A stretch of 64,000 nt of DNA from Lingula anatina (Eukaryota > Brachiopoda > Lingulata > Lingulida > Lingulidae): contig NW_019773592.1 in assembly GCF_001039355.2 (NCBI RefSeq), positions 638,330 through 702,329 of the forward strand. The letters are read 5' to 3'. This document shows positions 38,813 to 49,939 of the stretch, piece after piece (within the stretch, counting starts at the first letter, position 1; every line of letters starts with the position of its first letter). A model generated the notes under the pieces. That model did not search any database, was not told the DNA's origin, and saw nothing but the letters and a program-made list of their open reading frames with translations. Position numbers and translations under genes: made by a program.

Positions 38813-41800
38813 TGTTTCGGTACTTACATATGACTTTGTACCTCGGGTAGGCCCCGTATACCCATGCCACTGCTATCAACTCAGTCAGTCCAAGAATGAC
38901 CATTGGCCATCCATTGATGGCGCTGTCCACATAGTCCAGCAAATACAGGCCGCCCTGAAGGTGAAATTTCGTATGATGGATGGTCTACATGAAAAGGATC
39001 ATGATCTTGCTTTCGATATTATGTCCTTGATTTTCAATGTCAACCTAACGATGTCATTCATTCATGTTATGGAAGATAGATAGTGTTTTGTATTTCGGCT
39101 GTGAACATAAATTTCTGTTACCAATTGGCGCCAAAAGAAATAGTGCTTTAATTACAGCAGCTATTTCTATAAAAACAGTTACAATTCATGTCAGATTTGA
39201 CGGTGCGTGTGTCCTTATTGCCAATTTGCAGCAAATTTGCTGCAATATGGCTGCAAATTAGCAACGATATTTTTTTCTTGCAAACTCCTGCAAGCTCTTT
39301 GCAATGTTGCTGCAAACGTTTCATTTTGTTAGGGGATAGCATGAGTGGGTACTGTATGATTTGAGAAGAAGTGGTTAATCTTCATCATGAAATATCAATG
39401 ATAACCTTTATGAGCGACCTTGACACTATAACGACCTTGCCCTTCTCTTACCTTGGTACACATAGGAAGGCCAAGTCCAAAGAGAACTAAGCAAACAGCC
39501 AGATGAACCCAGACCTTGTGTTTACGTATTTTGGGATATGCATCTAACAAACCAGTGAAAATTGTTTCTAACAGGGTGAACTGAAATGGAAAGGGGTAAA
39601 AATAAGTTTTGTAAAGCCAAATAAGATTAAATATATACATTAATTTACTGTACAAAAGTAGTGTAAATGTAGTGAACTAAATTCTGAGAAAGGACTGCTT
39701 AATATTTTCAATATGCATGAGTTAAAGATGACGATGAAATCGACATTTTATAATTTGGACGACCAAATCCTTTCATTCAACAAAGTTAAAAAGGAACTCT
39801 TAACTTAAGGCTAAATATAGGCCTGCATTATGGCCATTCACAGCTACCTGACTGTCCAAGCCAAGTGTAATGAGCATGAAGAACAACAGAATGGACCACA
39901 GGGGCGAAACAGGAATGGTAGCCACTGCTGACGGCCAAATTACGAACGCCAAACTCGGTCCTCCTTTTGCAACGTCACCGATGTCTACCCCTTGCAGCTC
40001 TGCCATGTAGCCCACGTAAGAAAACACCACGAAACCAGCAAAGAAGCTGGTTAGGCAGTTGCCAATCGAAACGATGATGGCGTCCCTGGAAACAGTCGTT
40101 ACTTAGTGGAGAGCACAAGTTCTATAAATCCCAAGAAAAGTTTAAAAACCAATGGGGCTATAACCGCGGATATAAAGAAAACCTGTGGTTTAATTTCGTT
40201 TGTTTCGTTTCCAGGATAAAAGAAACAATGTGATTCTAAACCAAATTACCAAAGTTGTATGTTTAGTTCGTTAAGTTTACTGGAGAATTCTAATTCCGCC
40301 TGCTGTCTTACGAATAATGAAACTGAAGTTATCTAAATTGAATGACACTGAGAAATCAACTTACCTCAAACAGTTATTGTGGAACCTATTATAACTAGAG
40401 AGTGCGTGAAGTCCACCGAGTGACGCTGACAGGGAGAAAAATATCTGCGTAATGGCATCTAACCATACCTAAAACGAAAGACGTGCCCATCTGTACATGT
40501 AGATGTCAGTTATATATAGATTGAGTCTCTTCAATTTGTACGGGAGTAATATTTCAATTTATACAATGAATTCAAACCAACCAACCAACCAACCAACCAA
40601 CCAACAAACAATAAATAAATAAATAAATAAATGCACTGGTAAAAAGAATGAAGGTTGTGTTCCCACTTACTTCAGGAGTCCTAAGTTTACTGATGTCTGC
40701 CTTGGCGATGTACCATTCCACGCCACTACGTGAGCCTGGCAGCAGAGTGCCGCGAATCAACAGTATTAACAACACCACGTATGGGAATATGGCTGTGAAA
40801 TAAACGACCTGCAAGAAAAAGTAATATTTTATCCACATGTATATATTTAGGTTTTCCTTTTCCATTCTTAATTTATTTTATTTTTGATTTTCTTAAATTT
40901 TATTTCATTTTTGCTTCATAAAGGGTTGGTTAGGATTTTGTTTAGTCATAAACAAAAATCACAGAACCTTTACTAAATAGGTTGGAAAATTATGTAGTCT
41001 ACAAAGGGTGAAATAATTTTAAATGATACGTAAAATGAATAAATAAATTATTAAAATGAAGCAGTTACCTTTCCTGATGATTTCACACTTCTGAACAGAC
41101 AGACGAAGTCGATAATCCAGGCAAGAAGGAGACACAGACTGAGCTGCCAGCTGATACCGGTCAGGTCGCTGAATGAATCCAAGCCCGACCCTAACTGAAG
41201 CACCGTGTTACTAAATAATGATAGCATAAAAACAACGAATTAAAAAAAGCTTCAAGCTTTAAATCGGTAAGTAGCATGGCATTATTTAAGATGTCATGAG
41301 TAAAATAAAAGAAAAGAGAAGGAAAAAAACGACGTATGTCCATGAACAAATATGTTTATCTCGTAAAATTTAATTTGTAGAAAAGGATGCCGAAAAACAT
41401 GCGCTTATCTAAATATTTTACATATTACGAAAAACCGGTAATTAGTTATAAATAAAATAGATTTTATTAAAATAAACAAATTGATCAGATGCGAACGAAA
41501 CGACTCTCACACAGATTTGACTTAAATCTTACAAGAAATACTCCTCCGCGGCTGAAGATCGTGTAATATTGTACTGTTTCAGCAAGGTGTCGTTATAGAC
41601 CCCCAGCAGAGTACCGTTGGCGTTGTAACACGTGCCATTGGGGTAAGGCACTTCCTGGAGAGTTGTGTTACAGCCTGAGATGTCTGGAAGCTTGGTGAGA
41701 CACGCTGGAATAGGAGAACACTTATATTTGGAATTCTCACGTCTTGGATATTTTGGAATAAGTATGTGTCAGTCCCAAAAACATTTACTTTTATAGCAAT

Positions 41801-44800
41801 TTCAGAATAGCACAGTAAGGTTTTTGGGGAGAAAAGAATATCTCTTGCTTCATTTTGACAAGAATGTAATATTAAACGGCAGTTATTCAAACCTAACAGA
41901 CGACAAATGCCTAGCAGACGACATTCGATCTCTTATTGTCAGTCGAGTGTAACTTTCAGTTAGCATATTCCTATTATTTATTCATTATTATTAATTTCAA
42001 TGTCTAGCAGACGACACTCTCAGCCGACAGTTACTTACTATCAGACGACCAGTCTCCGCAGTCCTGCCAAGGTAGTTTACTGGTGAAGGAAGCAAACAGG
42101 TAATACAGCGCCCAAGCCATCACGATGTTATAGTAGATTGCAATCAGTGACGAAGTCACCATCATACCTATCCCGATACCTGAAATCACGATCTCTCAAT
42201 CAGATAAAATTACCTCAGTCCTACTTGATATGAATTAATCTGATGATTTGCATTCTCATCTAATAAATAAAAATGCGATGAAATAAAAAATTTCAAATTG
42301 GTTTGGTTGCAAGTTTTCTTTCATTTGCCTGTTGTACAACAGCGACATTAAATAGCTTTTAAAACGACTATGCCGTGGTGAAAAAGTTGTCAAAAATACA
42401 TGTAACTTTCACTTTCACACACTGTAAGATGGCAAGAAAAGGCTTTGTGACGTCACAAAGGTCACATACCTTTAAACATGGGCGAGAATCTCCACACTGT
42501 TAGCGGTCCACTGCTGGAGAACTGCCCGAGGTACAATTCCAGCAAAAACATTGGCATCCCGATTAATAAGAGGCAAATTGCGTATGGAATCAGAAACACG
42601 GCTATGCATGGGAGGAAAAGCAAAATGTTCAGTAAGATTATGTGAACTTCCTTTAAGACAAAGAGACGGTTTTTAATGTAGAATCCTAGCTTTCCACTGT
42701 AGGTTCATCTTGTCAAAAGTACTGATATATGCAAAGAATATATGGATAGATGGAAGAGAAGCTGCAAACTATAGGCCTACGATTTCTGGCCCATTGTTTT
42801 TGATTCTACAAAGATAAAAAAGTAAATGCAAAATTAATTTCACCTTTAACGAATCGTGTACATCAACATTTTCAGTTGTAATATACTAATGAGTTGAAAG
42901 TCACTGATTACAAGGAATGAGATAAAATCATTCACGATGGGTGAAGAATATCGTATTAATTTGGCCGTCGATAGGTGGCACTACTTACCGCCTCCGTTCT
43001 TAAAGCACAAGAAAGGGAAGCGCCACAGGTTGCCAAGGCCGACAGCGTAGCCAAGACAAGACAAAAAGAAGTCACACTGATTAGACCAATTCCCGCGCTT
43101 TTCGTTTTCGTCGCCATCTGTGCTCTCTGCAATAAAAATGAAAGTTGACTTAGATTTATTAACTTAGGTATGAAGTATCTTAACATACGTATTTACAGGT
43201 GAACCTATAACGTTGTCAAAGCAAACAATGCTCCCACGGGTTAAAAAAACCATCAAAACAAAATGTTTTACCCAATTAAACTCTAACCAACTTTGTTTGG
43301 TATCCTTTTCGTCGTTATGTTGTCATGAACTTTAATTCCTTTTAGTCAAAACAGGACCGCATTAAAATGCATTTAAAGCTGTAGTTTTTCCCTACCTGTA
43401 TCAAGATCGAAACTGTGAGATGACTGCAAAAAATAATTTGTTCATTAATGTACAATTAAATTTTTTTAAAATTTAGTATTAAACTGTACTCAAAGTTTAA
43501 TCAATAATTTCATAATTTAAATTCTCAGTGACGTTTTCAGATAGTTCTTAAAACACTGAAAAATGCTGTAAAGTTGATAAAGTCCAATGATGATTCATTT
43601 TTCTTAAGGTAGGCTATAATTCAGAAAGAAATATGGTGGCCCATTTAAAATAAGATAAGATAAAGATTTATTTAGCCAATGTGAATATAAATTATGCAGT
43701 ATTGGAAAGAAATGTCCATGAAAACGCGTCGTTGTGTAAAAATACTTAGTAAGAAATAAATTATGTTCAAGAGTTTGCATTAGAAAGGGATACAACTGAA
43801 TAATAGAAGCTACATAAAAATCGTTTGCTACCCTTAAAATCTAAAAGCCTAGAGTTGCTTGGTAAAAAAGGTTGTGAGCAGGATGGAAATAGCTTCTTAT
43901 GATAGATACAGAATACAACTTCTTGGCGAATTAAAAAAAGAAACGTACATTCATGTCTGGGTCGGCAGTCTCCCTCAACGGCGGGACACTCACTGGTACT
44001 ATCTGTAAAAAAAGTAGAACACATTACATAACCATCTGTCACGCCCGCCAACAGTAATCTCAGAATGATAAAACGTAAACGCAAAAAACTGTCTATTTGT
44101 CTAAGGCCAAACAAACGATTTTGTCAACCGCCTACCAAAATGATTTAGTCTATTTATTGCATTGTTTTTAAATTTTGTTTTTTACTTCAAAATGATGATG
44201 TCAAATTTACAAAGAAAAAAGAAAGAGCGCGACATGAGAGAAAAAATGAACTGTGGGCATTGGATATGAAATTGTCAACAACAAACAAACAAACGGTGGC
44301 TTGGGGTGCTTTAGGCCCCTATTTCACACAGACCACGAATCCCACGAATAGCCAGGAATTGACATATTTCAGGATTCGTGAGGATTCGTGAGATTTTGCC
44401 AATTTTCTGGTCTAATTCGACACGCTCTACGATTCAGTTACGATACAGGTGAGATAGTGTTACGAATATTCGTGGGATTCGGCTGGGATCGCACGAATAT
44501 TGTCCAGAAATTCACTACGATTTTTTGGAATTGGGAGTTCGTGGCCAAAACTTTGAACAGCTCAAAATTTTTGCCACGAATTCCCGATTGATCAAGAATT
44601 GCAAGAACTGACTACGATTATATACGAATCTGTTAAGAACTTCACGAACTGATTACGATTCAACCACGAATCGTGAAATTTTCAATTCCTGGCGATTCGT
44701 GGGATTNNNNNNNNNNNNNNNNNNNNNNNNNNNNNNNNNNNNNNNNNNNNNNNNNNNNNNNNNNNNNNNNNNNNNNNNNNNNNNNNNNNNNNNNNNNNNN

Positions 44801-47253
44801 NTGCAAGAACTGACTACGAATATATACGAATCTGTTAAGAACTTCACGAACTGATTACGATTCAACCACGAATCGTGAAATTTGTCAATTCATGGCCATT
44901 CGTGGGATTCGTGGTCTGTGTGAAATAGGGGCATTAGCGGAGATTGAAGACTGCAAACGTTGTAGGGGATCACAGGATCAACTACCACGTCTGATACCGC
45001 CATATTTATCTTACCCTAAACAAGATATTACGTCATATAGCCCGAACAAGTATTTATGCTAGCTGGCTTTGCCTTTGAGATTGCGTGTCCCAGATTTTAA
45101 AAATCAATATGTTAGAACCGATATGTTTTTATGGAACAGAACAACAACACATTTCACCTGCAAGGGAATACACTGATACTGGGTACTAAGAATTAGCTCG
45201 TCAATTATAACAATACCAATGGAATTTATATCACAGCAATGTGATTTGCAAAAAATAATAAAAAAATAATGAAATAAATAAATAAATAAACAAAAGTTAC
45301 CTTGATTCTAACATCAAAATGTGTGACATACTGAGATTAAGTACATATCAAACTTTAAAAAAAAACTTTGGTGTTTTCCACTTTCTTACCAATGTGTAGA
45401 AGTGTAATCTAAAAATCAAGACTAAGATTCACAAAAAATACTTTGGACCTTCATTTTGAGATGCACACTTTTGTCCTTTTTTCCATTCCATACAAATCCG
45501 TAGTGGTAGTAGTATCGGTTTAAAACAATCCATATTTCTTTACCGTTATAAACCAGGCACATTAGTGGGTTACTGCAGATATATCTGAGCTGAGAGTAGA
45601 CTTCAATTTTCGGCCTAAATTCCCTTGTAAACCGGCTCAAGTTGATGTCTGCGAACACAGTTTACCTCTGTTTTTTCTAGAACCCTTCAGAATCATCTGA
45701 AACCGACTTTTCTCTCCGGTCGTTTTTTTTATGCAACAAACTTCAAGAACAGGGGTTAAATATTCAAGTTGAACTGCGAACTGCAGGGAGAGATGACCTA
45801 CACTTACATTGAATTGAACACATCCTGTAGATTACATAACGGTATCTTTAGTCATACACTACTGTAAAAAGGACGTATCTCGACTTCTACTGCCATTATA
45901 TATTACTTCTCAAACGTGCTTGTATGTAAACATTTCCAATCGGAAATACTGGCAAAATTAGAAAATAGATGAAACACAGTTTGGATTCTAAAATTTCCAA
46001 AATATAACATTCTTAAAAACCTAGCACCTCTCCAAGCTTTTAAGGAGTTCTTCTTGTCAAACATAGTCGCAATGCTTACCTTATGAAATACGCCCTGGGG
46101 ATATGCAGCATTAACCTTATAATAAACATGCGTCCGTCTCAATCAACTTAAATGTTATTTTGTCTTTGTTCCAAATGACACGCCTGAGAGATTAATCATT
46201 GGTCACGTGGGATGGGTGAGGTAACTATCTTTGTTTTTATAGGTGAGGTAAACAGGTCATTGATGAGTGCTTCAAAAGCTCTCATATTTCATTTCTAAAA
46301 CGAAAGCAAACAGTCAAATTAACTGTTTGAATTGTAAACCCCCTACCAGAAATACATCGCACTTTATCAAAGGATAATCTGCTCTATTACAGAAATATTT
46401 TTCAGACTTGGATTGAAAAAAGCGTATCAATAAATAGCACCAAGGTAAATTTAGGTCATAATATTTGTACAACTCTGGTAACGCATGCCACAAAACTACA
46501 AAACCCTCCCCATCTGTCAGTTACTGTCACGTGGGAAGTTGTAACAGCTCTGGTTGTTAAAAACAAGCGAGCTGGGCCCCGTATCTCGAAAGCATCGCGT
46601 ATTGCGAATAGCGATATCACATAGAGGCTACACTGCATTATATGGGGCGAGTATGGGTGAGTTATGGAATCGAGACGCTTGCGCACGGTCGCAATGCGCG
46701 ATGCTTTCGAGATACGGGGCCCTGGTTTGCTTCTCAGGATATCAGAGTCACGTGACGTGTAAATATCTGTGTTGGTGGAGCTCAGGAGAAAACGGCTGGG
46801 ATTTTTTTAAAAGATAGGACGACCTGTATGTTGCCTTAAAAATAACTTGCTGAACCTCTACAGCAGGTCTCTCAGTAAACTTGAAGATTTTAACTCTCTC
46901 GGACTCATTGAATAACATTGGGATTTCTTTGAGAATAAAATAAATCTACTATTCCATCGAGACGTTCAATATGCGTGTACCTGTGCAACATGTAATTACG
47001 GGGTTGTTAAGTTAGAGCGATGTTCTTGTACGTATATTAACTGTGGAGCGATATACCTTTATCTTGTCCCCTAACGATGACATACCATGATACGACGTCA
47101 AGCAGCCATTACTGGTGTTTGATTGTCTGTTCGTTTGTTACTTACAATGTAAATTACAAAACATATGCATAATAAATGAGTAATAATAAATTAAAACGAA
47201 CATAATACGAATCATGAAGACGTTACCTTTCGAGAATTTCCGGAAGCAGACAT
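37077..47253 (-). CDS. SLC6 sodium- and chloride-dependent transporter, glycine-transporter-like, 659 codons assembled, C-terminal end open
   Basis: Na+/Cl--coupled plasma-membrane symporter. Fifteen in-phase minus-strand exons: 47253-47227, 44002-43949, 43423-43396, 43126-42989, 42601-42470, 42179-42039, 41704-41533, 41210-41069, 40808-40671, 40468-40365, 40085-39848, 39580-39452, 38954-38828, 38264-38152, then 37774-37625 and 37220-37077 (the last two finish TM12 and the tail, making sixteen blocks in all). TM1 has [16 protein letters not shown]3 IYYN, TM6 [10 protein letters not shown] and [12 protein letters not shown]8 LGLDSQ (Na2 site), TM10 GGLYLLD. The long second outer loop has a cysteine pair ([10 protein letters not shown]) and five glycosylation sequons. 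The tail [11 protein letters not shown] matches RDWGPALLEHR of glycine transporters. After TTT at 37077 a donor GTAAGT follows, so a short last exon probably exists but was not found; reading through gives 50 more codons. Glycine is the likely substrate class, but TM6 differs from GlyT1/2. Confidence 0.93.
37405..37584. mobile_element. hAT-like MITE fragment, 3' half
   Basis: In an SLC6 intron. It shares CACCAAATGGCACCGTTTGC, CCTCTAAAATACC, GGCTTCGCATCCG and the terminal CCTGGATCCGCCCCTG with the fuller copy at 38424-38684. The 5' end is missing. Confidence 0.75.
37777..37943. repeat. Two-copy tandem duplication, about 86 bp
   Basis: ACAAAAACAAAAATGGTCAT, GATATC and TTTACAGTTAAACTTTG, then AACGTTGG, occur twice in a row (starting near 37780 and 37866) just upstream (gene sense) of the SLC6 exon 37625-37774. 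The repeat may carry a duplicated branch-site region. Confidence 0.85.
38424..38684. mobile_element. hAT-like MITE
   Basis: Starts CAGTGGCGGATTTAGAGG and ends CCTGGATCCGCCCATG, the imperfect terminal repeats seen in many hAT-type short elements (CAGxGGCGGATC). It holds a G-tract, a C-tract and a GT run. It lies in the SLC6 intron between exons 38152-38264 and 38828-38954. No clear 8-bp target duplication. Confidence 0.7.
38770..38810. repeat. Microsatellite (AC)n
   Basis: About 20 AC units, ending 17 bases from the donor side of the SLC6 exon 38828-38954. Confidence 0.95.
40577..40632. repeat. Microsatellites (AACC)n and (AAAT)n
   Basis: Seven AACC units followed, after a short spacer, by five AAAT units in an SLC6 intron. 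Confidence 0.9.
44311..44932. mobile_element. Harbinger-like MITE with long terminal inverted repeats, containing an assembly gap
   Basis: The ends are exact inverted repeats over about 35 bases (GGCCCCTATTTCACACAGAC, then CACGAATCCCACGAAT, mirrored at 44897-44931). TTA stands on both sides, fitting the 3-bp TWA target sites of PIF/Harbinger elements. The interior is built of ACGAAT/ATTCGT words. The gap 44707-44801 is bordered by a duplicated segment: 44602-44690 recurs at 44802-44880, so the gap hides a tandem or palindromic region. It is in an SLC6 intron upstream of the second coding exon. Confidence 0.85.
44933..45093. repeat. Dispersed repeat, family E, interrupted by the MITE
   Basis: TTAGCGGAGATTGAAGACTG, CACAGGATCAACTACCAC, ATATTACGTCATA and TTTGAGATTGCGTGTCCCAG match the copy at 62042-62232 in order and spacing. 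Its 5' flank (CAAACGGTGGCTTGGGGTGC) lies on the other side of the MITE. It lies in the first SLC6 intron. Confidence 0.8.
46574..46722. mobile_element. Short MITE with perfect 26-bp terminal inverted repeats
   Basis: GGGCCCCGTATCTCGAAAGC (plus ATCGCG) at 46574-46599 is the exact reverse complement of 46697-46722. If the element is taken as starting at GGCCCC, CTG flanks both sides (GAGCTG and CTGGTT), a possible 3-bp target duplication. The 149-bp element has no coding capacity and lies in the long first SLC6 intron. Confidence 0.85.
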
Positions 47254-48289
47254 CTTGTTCTCAGTTGGTTGCTTTAAATGCCGAGGTTGTCCAGTATCAA
47301 GTAGGCCTATTTCAGGTTTAATAAGGGTTTTACTGCTACCTTTTTTTAACAAACAAAGATTAATGTAAACTTAAATGAAGTCTACGCGTTTCAAATCAGG
47401 GCCTTTTGAACGATCTTTTGTATTCGAAAATTACTAAATAAATCGATGAATGAATAAATAATAGTGTTCATGCAGTCTGTCATGTAGATAAGCTTTTGTT
47501 CTTTATTTTGAACTCGTTGCGTTTTCTGTTGGTCACTAGGTGAACAGAACGGTAAATGGTCTCCTATTTACAACGTCTTATAAAGTGGTGGATCAATTCC
47601 AAAGATGCTATCTCTCTCATTAACTTTTTTTAAAATATCGATAGGTGATAGATTAAGCTTCGTCAAAGCTGTGCACTTATCTCAATGCTAGTGGCCAAGG
47701 GTACAAACTCCATCTATACATTGGGAACGTCATAGGCTGCCAAACAGGGTGGAGTGAGTTCAATTTCCACTCGGTCCCAATTTTTTTCTTTGATTTTTTA
47801 AAATTATAATTGTTTTTACTATAAATATATTTTTATATAAAATCTTTGTTGATAATTCTTTTTGCGTCTACAGGTAGGGTAGGGAGGATAATTTTTTATT
47901 TTTATTGTTTTTTTTTTTTACCGGATTTCGGTCGAATATGCATGTCACAAACAAATAATTTTATTTAATTTTTTTTTTAAGATCACAATTACTATGATAA
48001 AATATTGAACATCAATCTCTTATCATGGTTCAATGACTGATATGACGGGGATCAACTTAGTATATATTGTCTAGTCAAACAAGCACACATAACAAGTACA
48101 TTCAAATAGCATATAATATTATGTGGAAAGCGCTTGAGTTTTAATATCATTTTTTACTAGTCAAGGAGAAAGGCAACGGGTGGAATGGATGACGCAATGA
48201 TTACATGTACAAGACAGGATAGTGTGGAGCAAGCTCATGAACATGTTTATGACATGGACCAAACGGTCCAATGATAGACAGCTTAAAGG
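47254..48289. other. SLC6 upstream region, no gene recognised
   Basis: Contains the presumed 5' untranslated region and promoter of the transporter (start ATG at 47253-47251). T-rich runs at 47790-47960. No clear TATA box in a position I could defend. Confidence 0.45.
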
Positions 48290-48500
48290 CAAAGCCGCCT
48301 AATTCCCTGACGGTCTCCCCGCCTTCACAACGCGGCATCCCTGCAGTGGCCTCGCAATTAAACCTCGAAGCCGAGATTTAATCTGTGTGGAGACGGGGAG
48401 ACCATTAGGTTATTAGGCGGATTTGCTTTCAAGTGGGGTCGGCCATATTTAGTCGGCGGATCAGTTAGTCCGCAGATCATCTGTTCTGAATGCGGACTAC
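48290..48500. mobile_element. MITE, family C-related, long palindrome
   Basis: GCCTAATTCCCTGACGGTCT is mirrored by AGACGGGGAGACCATTAGGT. The right arm carries TTCAAGTGGGGTCGGCCATA and GGATCAGTTAGTCCGCAGAT, diagnostic for family C. The central part, CTCGAAGCCGAGATTTAATC, is different from the intergenic copies. Confidence 0.75.
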
Positions 48501-48680
48501 CACACAGTCAAACAGGGGCCTAACAATTAAACTTCAAAGTCAAGACTTAATCCGTTTAATTGCTACGTCCCATCATGCCTGCCGCGTGAGGTAGGCGGGG
48601 CGACAATTAGGGGTTAGCGGCATCGCTTTCAAGTGGGGTCGGTCATATTTGATCGTCTGTGCTGAATGCAGTCCTTATTT
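48501..48680. mobile_element. MITE, family C-related, adjacent second copy
   Basis: CTTCAAAGTCAAGACTTAAT, GAGGTAGGCGGGGCGACAAT and CTTTCAAGTGGGGTCGGTCA, then TATTTGATCGTCTGTGCTG, parallel the copy just upstream. It is therefore a tandem or nested pair. Confidence 0.7.
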
Positions 48681-49393
48681 ATTGTTTTCAACCCCTTATC
48701 ACCAAACTGTTATAATAGCCGTTGCTCCCCTAGCCTATAACACACCTTCCATGCGCCCATTTTGTACTGCTAGCTTGTAGGTACTCCTCAATTATCATGG
48801 CCGTTTCCCCAAAATAAAACGCTCTCAGATGTATAAACTTTAAATTTTGGTTTGTGTGTGGATGCGCAGTATTTAGCCGGATCATTGACGTCGCATAAAA
48901 GAAATACACTTAGTTCATATAACAAAATTTCCATTTTTTGTCAAATAGGTTTGCCCTGTATAATTGTATCTTTTCGTGTTATTTTTCAAGTTGAAGAAAG
49001 ATGTGTAGTTACACTAAATGTACTATTTTTAATTTTTAAACGTATGGGATATTTTGCAGAGAATTTGATTTAGAAAGAAAACAAAGTATTGGTGAAACTC
49101 ATCTGTTCACTCCAAATGGACTTACTTCATACACGCACAAACACACACACACACACACACACACACCACAAGCACATACATGTAGGTAATCATTAGTACA
49201 TTAAAATTTTATTTCATTAAATCATTATTACAAGTAGATAATCATTAACCCGGACGTTAATTGTGATTGGCTACAGATATCCAGTAATATCCCTCCCATG
49301 TTTACATAGAAGTACAAACATTTTCATGACCCGAGTGGGTTCGATTTGGCAGGGTGATCTGATAGCAGAAAACTTTCAAGTGCCGTTTGAGAG

Positions 49394-49397
<4 letters not shown>

Positions 49398-49429
<32 letters not shown>
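49398..49429. repeat. Microsatellite (GT)n; matching (AC)n at 49138-49166
   Basis: Pure GT run about 250 bases downstream of an AC run of similar length. The two are complementary and could pair. Confidence 0.9.
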
Positions 49430-49431
<2 letters not shown>

Positions 49432-49939
49432 TGATTAAATTATTAACTTGCTGAAGTATTGCCAAGTATCAACAACAAATTACCAAACTACAAACGTGTC
49501 TGTCGAACGTTGCCTTATTTAAATTTGTTTATTTGTTTGTTTGTTTGCTTAACTGACGAGTCTATTTGCTGAAGCTACACATGTAATGCTGGCAATATTT
49601 TGGAAATATGTCACAATGTAGAAAGAACATAGTCACCCATGTGTTATGATACATTTACTTGATGCACAAGTACGTACTCAGTAGGTTACACAAATAGAGT
49701 GTTTTGGCCATGCCGAGAAAACTATGTAATATTAAAAACAGAAGTAAATATCTCTCTCTCTCACCCTTATCAATCCCTTTCGATATGCAGTGTAACATTT
49801 TGGTAAACGAGATAAGGTAGACTAACATTAGTAAAGAAAATGAACAAATTGACCTTAAAAAATAAAAAGATTTATCATTTTAACTACGTGGACGTCACCC
49901 CTTGTTTGAAAATTTACTGTCACATATTTGATAAAGAGA

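Noticed and set aside
47700-47790. B-box-like GAGTTCAATTTCC near 47756 as a tRNA or SINE
   Set aside because: No A box at a suitable distance and no fold; probably chance.
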